Source: Thermoanaerobaculia bacterium (GTDB lineage: Bacteria > Bacteroidota > Bacteroidia > Chitinophagales > Saprospiraceae). Taken from it: DNA of 5,428 nt. The position numbers were made by a program, and so were the translations under genes. The notes under the pieces were generated by a model that saw only the letters and a program-made list of their open reading frames with translations, was not told where the DNA came from and ran no database searches. The number at the start of each line of letters is the position of its first letter. Position 1 is the stretch's first letter. Of the stretch, positions 1 to 5,428 are shown piece after piece. The stretch lies in assembly GCA_023151335.1 (NCBI GenBank), contig JAKLJF010000380.1:1-5428 (forward strand). Reading direction: 5' to 3'.

Positions 1-478
1 GTTGTCCACGGCTTTGAGCAAACGGGTCACCTCTTCTTCTGTCAATACGTATGGCAGTTTTTCCGGACGCTTCGGGCGTAATAATCCCTGGACCTTGTGT
101 TCTTGCTTTACGACTTCCGTGTAAAACATCTTGATGGCACTGAGAATCTGATTCTGGTAGGACTCTGTTATGTGCTTTTCTTTAATCAGGCCAAGTATGT
201 AGTCGTCGATTTGTTTGCGGGTGATTTGACTGGGTTTAATATCATTGTAATACCAGATAAATTGTCTGAAGCAGTTCTTGTATCCTTTCACCGTTCGCCA
301 GCTATACCGCTTTAGTGTTAAACACTGTTCCAGCGCCGTCACGGCTTCCTCGTATTTGGCGGGCGCCGGAGATCGTCCTGATCTTCTGGATCAGCCCTGG
401 GTCGTAGGGGATATCCACCCGGATACGTTGTTGGTTCTCATACAGCATGGGGCTGACGGTGATGATTTCTGCAGCCAT
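1..478 (-). pseudogene. Frame-broken tyrosine recombinase (phage-type integrase), 5' portion, cut by window edge
   Basis: Tyrosine recombinases cut and rejoin DNA at specific sites. Reading begins at ATG 478 and gives about 40 residues (MAAEIITVSPMLYENQ..., ending KIRTISGAR), then runs out of frame to a TAG at 302-304. From base 360 the +1 frame is open for 120 codons to the window edge. It contains an integrase SAM-like core-binding domain (KRYSWRTVKGYKNCFRQF, then SQITRKQIDDYIL and ESYQNQILSAIKMFY). Next comes the start of the catalytic domain (RPKRPEKLPYVLTEEEVTRL). The catalytic Arg/His/Tyr residues would lie beyond the edge. The N-terminal piece stops at 'GAR', where I would expect a Trp-containing second half and a linker. 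An internal deletion with frame loss therefore fits better than a one-base error. An upstream ATG at 553 is in frame, but its extra 25 residues look like read-through spacer. The gene lies downstream of aacS on the same strand but seems to have its own promoter. Family identity is firm; pseudogene status is likely. Confidence 0.8.
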
Positions 479-550
479 AATAAACAAACAATTTAAGGCC
501 TCCGGGTGGCGCCGGCAGGCGTGTATGTTATTTCTGGCTGCTTTTGCCGA

Positions 551-581
551 CAAAAATATGGGGAAAGTTTGGGCCGGTCAA
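551..581 (-). promoter_or_regulatory. Candidate Bacteroidota promoter for the integrase gene
   Basis: On the minus strand TTG (bases 579-581) is followed after 20 nt by TATTTTTG (bases 551-558). This matches the Bacteroidota primary-sigma pattern of TTG/TTTG, about 19-21 nt, then TAnnTTTG. Transcription would start near 544 and leave a leader of about 65 nt before ATG 478. It also lies just past the aacS stop, so the integrase need not rely on read-through. The match is good, but the spacer is AT-rich and short motifs arise by chance. Confidence 0.45.
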
Positions 582-598
582 TATACTGTTGCAAAATA

Positions 599-2584
599 TT
601 ACCCCGCAGTATGCTTCCCCAAATACGTTAAAAACACCGCCATGGCCTCCGGATTCCGCATCGAATCCGGGTTGTACGCTTTTTCCGGCGGTTTGCCCTG
701 CAGGATTTTTTTCACCGGCGTTTCCATTTTTTTGCCGGAGATGGTATACGGGATATCCGGCACTTCTATAATATCGTCGGGCACGTGGCGCGGGCTGTAA
801 TCGCCGCGCAAGGTTTGGCGAATGCGGGTTTTCAGGGTTTCGTCGAGCGTGGCGCCGGGTTGCAGGGCCACGAACAGCGGCATCCAGTCGGAGCCGTCGG
901 GTTGTTCGATGTTGACGATCAGGGCGTCGCGAATCCCGGGGATTTTGTCCAGGGCGCGGTATATCTCGGCGGTGCCGATGCGCACGCCCTGGCGGTTGAG
1001 GGTGGCGTCGGAGCGGCCGAGGATGATCAGCGTGTCGCGCGGGGTGATGCAGAGCCAGTCGCCGTGACGCCATACGCCGGGGTAGTCTTCGAAATAACTG
1101 GAGCGGTAACGCGCGCCGTCGGGATCGTTCCAGAAAAAGACGGGCATGGAGGGCATGGGTTTGGTGACCACCATTTCGCCCACTTCGCCGGGCGGCACAG
1201 GGTGGCCGGCTTCGTCCCAGCTTTCCATGGCGCAGCCGAGGCAGCGGCATTGTATTTCACCCTGGTACACGGGCAACAGCGGGTTGCCGCCCACCCAGGC
1301 GGTGCACACGTCGGTGCCGCCGGCCATCGACGACAGCCACACGTCGTTTTTCAGGTGTTCGTACACCCAGCCGAAGGCTTCCGGCGGCAGCGGCGAACCC
1401 GTGGAGCCGATGCTGCGCAGCGCCGACAAGTCAAAATCGTTTTTGGGCGACAGCCCGGCTTTCATGCAGCCCACCAGGAAAGGCGCGCTGGTGCCGAAGT
1501 GGGTGATGCGGGTTTTTTCGGCCAGTTCCCACAACACGTTCAGGGTGGGATAACCCGGACTGCCGTCGTACAACACGATGGTGGCGCCGGCGAGCAGGGA
1601 GGCGAGCGTGAAGTTCCACATCATCCAGCCCGTGGTGGAGTACCAGAAAAAGCGTTCGCCGGGCTGCACGTCGTTGTGAAAATGCAGGTACTTCAGGTGT
1701 TCGAGCAGGTTGCCGCCATGCGAATGGGTGATGGCTTTGGGGATGCCCGTGGTGCCGGAAGAATACAATATCCACACCGGATGTTCGAAGGGCAGCGGCT
1801 CGAAACGAAGGGATTCCCCGGCCGTATGGTTCATAATATCGTCCCAAAGCACGGCATTGGGAAGTCCCTCCGGGCGCGCGTTTTCATCGAGATAGGGAAT
1901 AAATACGACCCGCTGCAGGCTGGGCAGGGCGCGGCAGATTTCCCGTAAGGTTTCGCGTTTGTCGAAGGATTTGCCGCCGTAGGTATAACCGTCCACCGCG
2001 ATCAGTATTTTAGGCTCGATCTGCACAAAACGGTCGGCCACGCTGTTGGCGCCAAAATCGGGAGAGCAACTGGACCACACCGCCCCGATGCTCATAGCAG
2101 CCAGCACGGCCACGATGGCGTGCGGGCTGTTGGGCAGAAACGCCGCCACGCGGTCGCCCCGCTGCACGCCCGATTCCCGCAGAAAACGGGCCATCGCCGC
2201 TACCTGGCGTTCCAGTTCCTGCCAGGAGACCGCGGTGAGCGCCTGCCGTTCGTTTTGAAACAGGATGGCCGGTTGCCGCTCGTTTCGCATGCGGAAAACG
2301 TGCTCCGCGTAGTTCAGGGTGGCGCCGGCGAACCATTGCGCGCCGGGCATTTCCATGCCGGATAACACCGTGTGATACGGCCGGTGGGCGATGATTGAAA
2401 AATACGACCAGATGCTCTCCCAAAAGGCAGCCGGCTGCTCCACCGACCATTGCCACAGTTCGGGATAGCTGTAAAACACAAGGTTTTTTTCTGTTTTTAA
2501 CCACTGCAAATAACGGGTCAGGTGGGCCTGCCGGCGGGTAGTATCGTCGGGTTGCCAGAGTATGGTGGGTAGTTGGTCGGGCAT
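599..2584 (-). CDS. aacS: Acetoacetyl-CoA synthetase (acetoacetate:CoA ligase, AMP-forming)
   Basis: This enzyme converts acetoacetate, ATP and CoA to acetoacetyl-CoA, AMP and PPi in the cytoplasm (EC 6.2.1.16), salvaging acetoacetate from leucine or tyrosine breakdown or from storage polymers. The 661 residues fit the family length of about 650-670. An acetyl-CoA-synthetase-type N-terminal segment (about 38-62, SYPELWQWSVEQPAAFW) precedes the AMP-binding domain. Visible motifs are the phosphate loop YSSGTTGIPK (274-283), STTGWMMWN (316-324), GGTDVCTAW (422-430), YRSS...GVWRHGDW (493-510) and the hinge/A8 motif GRSDATLNRQGVRIGTAEIY (523-542). The C-terminal PYTISGKKME (612-621) carries the expected catalytic Lys618. 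GWMMWN and GGTDVC favour acetoacetyl- over acetyl-CoA synthetase. ATG 2584 gives the full N-terminus, and no strong Shine-Dalgarno site precedes it. The gene is divergent from the nucleotidase gene, and the frame is intact. Confidence 0.95.
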   Translation of the reverse strand: MPDQLPTILWQPDDTTRRQAHLTRYLQWLKTEKNLVFYSYPELWQWSVEQPAAFWESIWSYFSIIAHRPYHTVLSGMEMPGAQWFAGATLNYAEHVFRMRNERQPAILFQNERQALTAVSWQELERQVAAMARFLRESGVQRGDRVAAFLPNSPHAIVAVLAAMSIGAVWSSCSPDFGANSVADRFVQIEPKILIAVDGYTYGGKSFDKRETLREICRALPSLQRVVFIPYLDENARPEGLPNAVLWDDIMNHTAGESLRFEPLPFEHPVWILYSSGTTGIPKAITHSHGGNLLEHLKYLHFHNDVQPGERFFWYSTTGWMMWNFTLASLLAGATIVLYDGSPGYPTLNVLWELAEKTRITHFGTSAPFLVGCMKAGLSPKNDFDLSALRSIGSTGSPLPPEAFGWVYEHLKNDVWLSSMAGGTDVCTAWVGGNPLLPVYQGEIQCRCLGCAMESWDEAGHPVPPGEVGEMVVTKPMPSMPVFFWNDPDGARYRSSYFEDYPGVWRHGDWLCITPRDTLIILGRSDATLNRQGVRIGTAEIYRALDKIPGIRDALIVNIEQPDGSDWMPLFVALQPGATLDETLKTRIRQTLRGDYSPRHVPDDIIEVPDIPYTISGKKMETPVKKILQGKPPEKAYNPDSMRNPEAMAVFLTYLGKHTAG

Positions 2585-2592
2585 GTGCGCTT

Positions 2593-2604
2593 GGTTTGTG
2601 CAAA
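2593..2604 (-). promoter_or_regulatory. Weak candidate -7 element upstream of aacS
   Basis: On the minus strand the text just before aacS reads CATTTTTTGCAC. It shares the TTTGCA(C) end of Bacteroidota -7 boxes but lacks the leading TA at the right spacing, and I see no TTG box 18-21 nt upstream. If used, the leader would be only about a dozen nucleotides. It is listed because no better promoter is visible between aacS and the repeat cluster. Confidence 0.2.
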
Positions 2605-2664
2605 AAATGTCAACTTTGCCGGGCGGATGGTTTCCTCGAAACGCTCAATCTGGCCCATTGTGGA

Positions 2665-2713
2665 TTTTTTTTCACCACGGAGGCACGGAGGCACGGAGTT
2701 TTTCCGCCTTCGG
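2665..2713 (+). repeat. Dispersed intergenic repeat, copy 1
   Basis: The unit starts with eight T, then CACCACGGAGGCACGGAG, a second GCACGGAG, and TTTTTCCGCCTTCGG. Inside it the 8-mer GGAGGCAC/GGAGGCAC forms a short tandem. The 24 bases at 2675-2698 are an exact reverse complement of 2884-2907. The 26 bases at 2688-2713 recur exactly at 2751-2776. I recall this 'CCACGGAGGCACGGAG' type as a widespread intergenic repeat in environmental Bacteroidota and other phyla. It is probably non-coding. Confidence 0.85.
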
Positions 2714-2750
2714 CGATGTCAGATCAATGACCAGTCAAATGCGCTGAACA

Positions 2751-2776
2751 GAGGCACGGAGTTTTTCCGCCTTCGG
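2751..2776 (+). repeat. Dispersed intergenic repeat, copy 2 (direct, 5'-truncated)
   Basis: The 26 bases here, from GAGGCACGGAG through CCGCCTTCGG, are identical to 2688-2713, giving a repeat period of 63 bp with 37 unrelated bases between. The poly-T head and the first GGAGGCAC unit of copy 1 are missing, so this copy is partial. The following text (GTGTTTTTTATTTTTAACGG) differs from what follows copy 1. Confidence 0.8.
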
Positions 2777-2866
2777 GTGTTTTTTATTTTTAACGGACAG
2801 AATCGACATGATTTGCATGGTATTTAAATGGGTTTGACAGGGTGATCTTGTATCAGATGCATTTTA

Positions 2867-2916
2867 CGCCGGAGGCATAAAATCTCCGTGCCTCCGTGCC
2901 TCCGTGGTAAAAAAAA
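2867..2916 (-). repeat. Dispersed intergenic repeat, copy 3 (inverted)
   Basis: Read on the minus strand this is eight T, then ACCACGGAGGCACGGAG and so on. Its 24-base core (2884-2907) is a perfect reverse complement of 2675-2698. The poly-T flank matches copy 1 except for one missing C. The inner flank (GAGATTTTATGCCTCCGGCG) matches copy 1 (GAGTTTTTCCGCCTTCGGCG) at 16 of 20 bases. Copies 1 and 3 therefore face each other across about 185 bp and could pair as a long-range stem in single-stranded DNA or RNA. Confidence 0.85.
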
Positions 2917-2946
2917 CGGTAAAAGGCAGGCAACAACGCATCTCGC

Positions 2947-2969
2947 GGCGAAAATCCGGCAAATTCGCC
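2947..2969. repeat. Short inverted repeat upstream of the nucleotidase gene
   Basis: GGCGAA (2947-2952) and TTCGCC (2964-2969) are perfect 6-base arms around an 11-base loop. The right arm also sits in an imperfect palindrome, GGCAAATTCGCC (2958-2969). It ends 43 bases before ATG 3013, so it could be an operator or a leader hairpin. The arms are short enough to be chance. Confidence 0.3.
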
Positions 2970-3012
2970 AATCTATCTGGATAAAAATCACACGAATCAA
3001 AGTATAAAACAC

Positions 3013-4599
3013 ATGATAATGAAAGCAGCCAATTGGTACTTACCCCTTCTCCTGGCCATAACGCTCTTTTCCTGCAAAACCGGCCAGAAAACCGCTTCAA
3101 CGGGTCAAGACGACGGCATTATCGAGATCGTTTTTCTCCAGATGAACGACGTGTATGAAATCTCCCCCCTCAGCGACAACTCCGGCGGGCTGGCCCGCGT
3201 AGCCGCCATCCGGAAGTCTTTACTGGCCAAAAATCCGAATACCTTCACGGTGCTGGCGGGCGATTTTATCAGCCCCTCCGTGATTGGCACGCTGAAATAT
3301 GACGGCAAACGAATCCGCGGCCGCCAGATGGTGGAAACCCTGAACACCCTGGGGCTGGACTGGGTGGTGTTCGGCAATCACGAATTCGACTACGACGACC
3401 TGGCCGACCTGCAGGCCCGGCTCGACGAGTCCAACTTCGTGTGGCTGGCCGGCAACGCCCAACAAAAATCGGGCGATCAGCTCCATCCTTTTAAGCGGCA
3501 CAAACCCGAAGGCGCGCTGCCTTGTCCCGCCGACCTCGTGGTGCCGGTAAAAGACGCCGACGGCACCACCATCAACCTGGGCGTGTTCGGCGTGCTCGTG
3601 AACACGGGTCAGAAACCCTTCGTGGTGTATTCCGATGCCTTCGCCGCCGCCAAAGAAAGCCATGCCGCCCTGAAGGCCAAAACCGACCTCATCGTGGGCC
3701 TGACCCATCTCGATGTGGCCGACGACCTGAAACTGGCCGGTATGCTGCCCGATGTACCGCTCATCATGGGCGGACACGACCACGACAACATGATCCACCG
3801 CGTGGGTAAAGCCACCGTGGCCAAGGCCGACGCCAATGCCCGCACCGTGTACGTGCATACCCTGCGGTATGATAAAAAGTCCAAAACAGCGACGGTAAAA
3901 TCCGAACTGCGCCGCGTAAACGGCGACATCCCCGACGAGCCCGCCACGGCCGCGGTGGTGGCCAAATGGGAAAAGATCAAAAACGAATCGCTGAGTTCCG
4001 CCGGTTTCGACGCCGGCAAAAAAGTGACCGAGCTAAAAACGCCGCTCGACTGCCGGGAGGCCGTGGTCCGGCATCAGCAGGCGCCCGTGGGCAAATACAT
4101 CCTCGACGCCATGCTGGCTGCCGCGAAAACCAAACCCGAATGCGCCATCCTGAACAGCGGCTCCATCCGGGTGGACGACGTGCTCGGCGGTATCCTCACC
4201 GAAATTGACGTGGTGCGTATGCTGCCCTTCGGCGGCGGCATTTCTGAAGTGGAAATGCGCGGCAGCCTGCTCCGCCGCACGCTCGATGCCGGGATTCAAA
4301 ATAAAGGAAAAGGCGGGTATCTGCAATTGGGCCATATTGCCCGCGACGAAGTCAAAAATACCTGGCTGATCAATAAATCCCCCCTCGACGACGCCAAAGT
4401 TTACCGCGTTGTTCTGCCCGATTTCCTGCTGACCGGCAACGAAATGAACATGGATTTTCTGAAAACGGCAGCGGGCGCCGACGGAAAAGGCACCAATAAT
4501 CCCGGTATTTTGAGCTGGGTCAAAGGTAATCCGGCCGATAAATCGGATCTGCGAAACGATATCCGGTTGGCGCTGATTGATTTTTTAAGAAAGGGATAA
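3013..4599 (+). CDS. Exported lipoprotein metallophosphatase / 5'-nucleotidase family protein, NDVY type
   Basis: This is a two-domain 5'-nucleotidase-family enzyme, likely hydrolysing nucleotides or related phosphoesters in the envelope. Residues 1-21 form a lipoprotein signal: a short charged start, hydrophobic WYLPLLLAITLFS and lipid-acceptor Cys21. Nothing acidic follows Cys21, so a surface-export signal of the Bacteroidota type is not evident. The metallophosphatase domain (about 36-285) shows NDVYEI (45-50), GDFISPS (84-89 region), GNHEFD (121-126), THLDVADD (231-238) and GGHDHD (253-258). Likely metal ligands are Asp46, Asp84, Asn122, His232, His255 and His257, and His123 with Asp126 would be the catalytic dyad. 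Tyr48 replaces the usual metal-site His. The C-terminal nucleotidase domain (about 350-505) shows GKYILDAML, NSGSIR (381-386), LPFGGG and GGYLQLG (434-440). The 528-residue length fits. ATG 3019 is an equally possible start (Cys19). Exact substrate unknown; UshA-like activity is an inference. Confidence 0.9.
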   Translation: MIMKAANWYLPLLLAITLFSCKTGQKTASTGQDDGIIEIVFLQMNDVYEISPLSDNSGGLARVAAIRKSLLAKNPNTFTVLAGDFISPSVIGTLKYDGKRIRGRQMVETLNTLGLDWVVFGNHEFDYDDLADLQARLDESNFVWLAGNAQQKSGDQLHPFKRHKPEGALPCPADLVVPVKDADGTTINLGVFGVLVNTGQKPFVVYSDAFAAAKESHAALKAKTDLIVGLTHLDVADDLKLAGMLPDVPLIMGGHDHDNMIHRVGKATVAKADANARTVYVHTLRYDKKSKTATVKSELRRVNGDIPDEPATAAVVAKWEKIKNESLSSAGFDAGKKVTELKTPLDCREAVVRHQQAPVGKYILDAMLAAAKTKPECAILNSGSIRVDDVLGGILTEIDVVRMLPFGGGISEVEMRGSLLRRTLDAGIQNKGKGGYLQLGHIARDEVKNTWLINKSPLDDAKVYRVVLPDFLLTGNEMNMDFLKTAAGADGKGTNNPGILSWVKGNPADKSDLRNDIRLALIDFLRKG

Positions 4600-4644
4600 A
4601 AAATCCCGAAACAATTTACCCGGCGACAAATTTTACCTGGATTC

Positions 4645-4674
4645 ATTGCGGAAACCAAACTTTCCGTACTTTTG
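4645..4674 (+). promoter_or_regulatory. Bacteroidota-type promoter of the TPR gene
   Basis: ATTG (4645-4648) is followed after exactly 18 bases by TACTTTTG (4667-4674), a perfect TAnnTTTG box that continues into CACG. Transcription would start near 4680 and leave a leader of about 50 nt before ATG 4732. The 18-base spacer is itself an inverted repeat, CGGAAA-CCAAAC-TTTCCG (4649-4666), which might be an operator. This is the clearest promoter in the window. Confidence 0.75.
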
Positions 4675-4678
4675 CACG

Positions 4679-4692
4679 CCTTTTTGGAAAGG
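4679..4692 (+). promoter_or_regulatory. Small hairpin at the start of the TPR-gene leader
   Basis: CCTTT (4679-4683), loop TTGG, AAAGG (4688-4692) form a 5-bp stem right at the predicted transcription start. It could stabilise the 5' end of the mRNA. It is too short to be sure, and it is not followed by a U-run, so it is not a terminator. Confidence 0.3.
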
Positions 4693-4731
4693 TATCCGGA
4701 AAAAGTCTAAAAAATTAATATTACTCAGACA

Positions 4732-5428
4732 ATGGCAAAACGCAAATCGTCCCAATCGGCCGCTGATACAACCGTGGATGTACAAGAGGTACAAGGCTCT
4801 TCCCGTCCGTTTTGGGAAACCAACCAAAACCTGATTTTATACGTACTCGGCGGCATTGCCGCCATCGTTATGGCGTGGTGGGGCTACAAGGCTCTGATCG
4901 TGGAGCCGCAGCAGAAAGAAGCGGTCAGCGCCGTCTGGCAGGCCCAACAACAGTTCGAGCGGGATTCGTTCAAGCTGGCCCTTGAAAATCCGGGCGGCGG
5001 CTTCGACGGCTTCGTTGCCATCGCTGATAAATACAGCAGCACGCCCGCCGGTAATTCCGCCAAATACTATGCCGGCCTCTGCTATTTGCACCTCGGCGAT
5101 TTTGACAATGCCATTTCCTATCTCGAAGATTTTGACGCGGAAGGCAAGTTGCTCCCCATTATGAAAAATGGCGTACTGGGCGATTGTTATGCCGAGAAAA
5201 AAGAATTTGACAAGGCACTCGATTATTATAAGAAAGCGACCGAAGCCGGCGATAACGACCTGCTCATCGGGTACTACCTGAAAAAATTGGGTATGTTGCA
5301 CGACTACCAGGGCAACAAAGAGGCCGCTAAAGAGGCTTACGAACGCCTGCGCCGCGATTACCCGAACCCTTCCTCTGCCGATTGGCGCGATATTGACAAG
5401 TATATCTACCGCGCGGGCGGAGGGCAGT
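4732..5428 (+). CDS. Membrane-anchored tetratricopeptide-repeat protein, YfgM-like; 3' end cut by window edge
   Basis: ATG 4732 opens 232 codons that stay open to the window edge. Residues 1-31 are polar and Lys/Gln-rich and should be cytoplasmic. Residues 33-53 (NLILYVLGGIAAIVMAWWGY) form one membrane helix. Residues 55-232 would be periplasmic and are mostly helical: QKEAVSAVWQAQQQFERDSF, then TPR-like pairs at about 107-135 (AKYYAGLCYLHLGDFDNAISYLE), 144-172 (GDCYAEKKEFDKALDYYKKA) and 178-210 (LKKLGMLHDYQGNKEAAKEAYE). This layout matches the YfgM/TPR_21-like proteins, which in E. coli work beside the SecYEG translocon. In Bacteroidota, relatives of about 220-240 residues often sit upstream of ribH. 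The last residues (DIDKYIYRAGGGQ) resemble the family's C-terminus, so the stop is probably only codons away. It has its own promoter, 132 bases after the nucleotidase stop. Function beyond scaffold or chaperone-like is unknown. Confidence 0.85.
   Translation, partial: MAKRKSSQSAADTTVDVQEVQGSSRPFWETNQNLILYVLGGIAAIVMAWWGYKALIVEPQQKEAVSAVWQAQQQFERDSFKLALENPGGGFDGFVAIADKYSSTPAGNSAKYYAGLCYLHLGDFDNAISYLEDFDAEGKLLPIMKNGVLGDCYAEKKEFDKALDYYKKATEAGDNDLLIGYYLKKLGMLHDYQGNKEAAKEAYERLRRDYPNPSSADWRDIDKYIYRAGGGQ

Larger units (their letters stand above)
2585..3012. other. 428-bp non-coding spacer between divergent genes, repeat-rich
   Basis: The spacer separates the start codons of aacS (minus) and the nucleotidase gene (plus), so both promoters should lie here. 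About half is taken up by a dispersed-repeat cluster (2665-2916). The stretch 2777-2866 is AT-rich, with short palindromic words (ATTTAAAT near 2822, CATG-ATTTG-CATG near 2807-2819). The stretch 2917-3012 holds a short inverted repeat. Open frames here are repeat translations of the 'RRHGGTE' kind, not genes. I found no tRNA, and no clear TAnnTTTG box facing the nucleotidase gene. Confidence 0.85.

Noticed and set aside
478..553. Extended integrase start at ATG 553
   Set aside because: The extra 25 residues show no family likeness, and the predicted promoter -7 box overlaps this ATG (551-558), so it would not be in the transcript.
528..1250. Minus-strand 240-codon frame overlapping the end of aacS
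   Set aside because: It is an out-of-frame Arg/Pro-rich shadow of aacS with no domain-like pattern.
785..1948. Long plus-strand open frame (387 codons) antisense to aacS
   Set aside because: It lies wholly within aacS, whose motifs are complete in the opposite frame. The translation is Gly/Ala/His-rich low-complexity text typical of the antisense of a GC-rich gene.
2675..2907. CRISPR array or insertion-sequence ends
   Set aside because: There are only three partial copies, one inverted, with no regular spacers and no transposase frame between the facing arms. This does not fit a CRISPR array or a complete insertion sequence.
2562..3100. Several small open frames in the spacer (e.g. 2573-2827 plus, 2824-3012 minus) encoding 'PRRHGGTE'
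   Set aside because: These are translations of the dispersed DNA repeat. They appear in both orientations and have no start signals of their own.
3220..3858. Minus-strand 212-codon frame antisense to the nucleotidase gene
   Set aside because: It mirrors the nucleotidase coding sequence, is rich in His/Gly/Val by codon complementarity, and has no recognisable motif.
4593..4607. GGGAT-AAAAA-ATCCC hairpin at the nucleotidase stop codon as a terminator
   Set aside because: The stem is only 5 bp, overlaps the stop codon, and is followed by GAAACAATTT, not a T-run. It is too weak to call a terminator.
4837..5301. Minus-strand 154-codon frame antisense to the TPR gene
   Set aside because: The plus-strand frame has a promoter, a membrane helix and TPR motifs. 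The antisense frame has none of these.

Overview
This window most likely comes from a Bacteroidota chromosome, probably the Saprospiria or Cytophagia side. Three things point there. The TPR gene has a textbook Bacteroidota promoter (TTG, an 18-nt spacer, then TACTTTTG, followed by CA). Start codons lack convincing Shine-Dalgarno sites. The spacer at 2585-3012 carries 'CCACGGAGGCACGGAG' dispersed repeats that I recall from genomes of this phylum. The lineage is an inference; no rRNA or other phylogenetic marker is present.

Layout, left to right. (1) 1-478, minus strand: the 5' part of a tyrosine recombinase gene. Its reading frame is broken near 358-361, so it looks like a decaying mobile-element gene, and it runs off the left edge. 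(2) 479-598: a short spacer with a plausible Bacteroidota promoter for that gene. (3) 599-2584, minus strand: complete acetoacetyl-CoA synthetase (aacS). (4) 2585-3012: a 428-bp spacer between divergent genes with three copies of one repeat family, two direct and one inverted. (5) 3013-4599, plus strand: a complete exported lipoprotein metallophosphatase/5'-nucleotidase of the 'NDVY' type. (6) 4600-4731: a spacer holding the best promoter in the window. (7) 4732 to the right edge, plus strand: a membrane-anchored TPR protein that is nearly complete.

The genes do not form one pathway. AacS activates acetoacetate, for example from leucine or tyrosine breakdown, for entry into central metabolism. 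The nucleotidase is an envelope enzyme that probably releases phosphate from extracellular nucleotides or related esters. The TPR protein is an inner-membrane scaffold or chaperone-like protein of the YfgM-like type. The integrase remnant and the repeat cluster are the only accessory-type elements. I see no convincing new multi-gene system. The points most worth a second look are the broken integrase with its unusual N-terminal module, the repeat cluster, and the Tyr-for-His metal-site variant in the nucleotidase.
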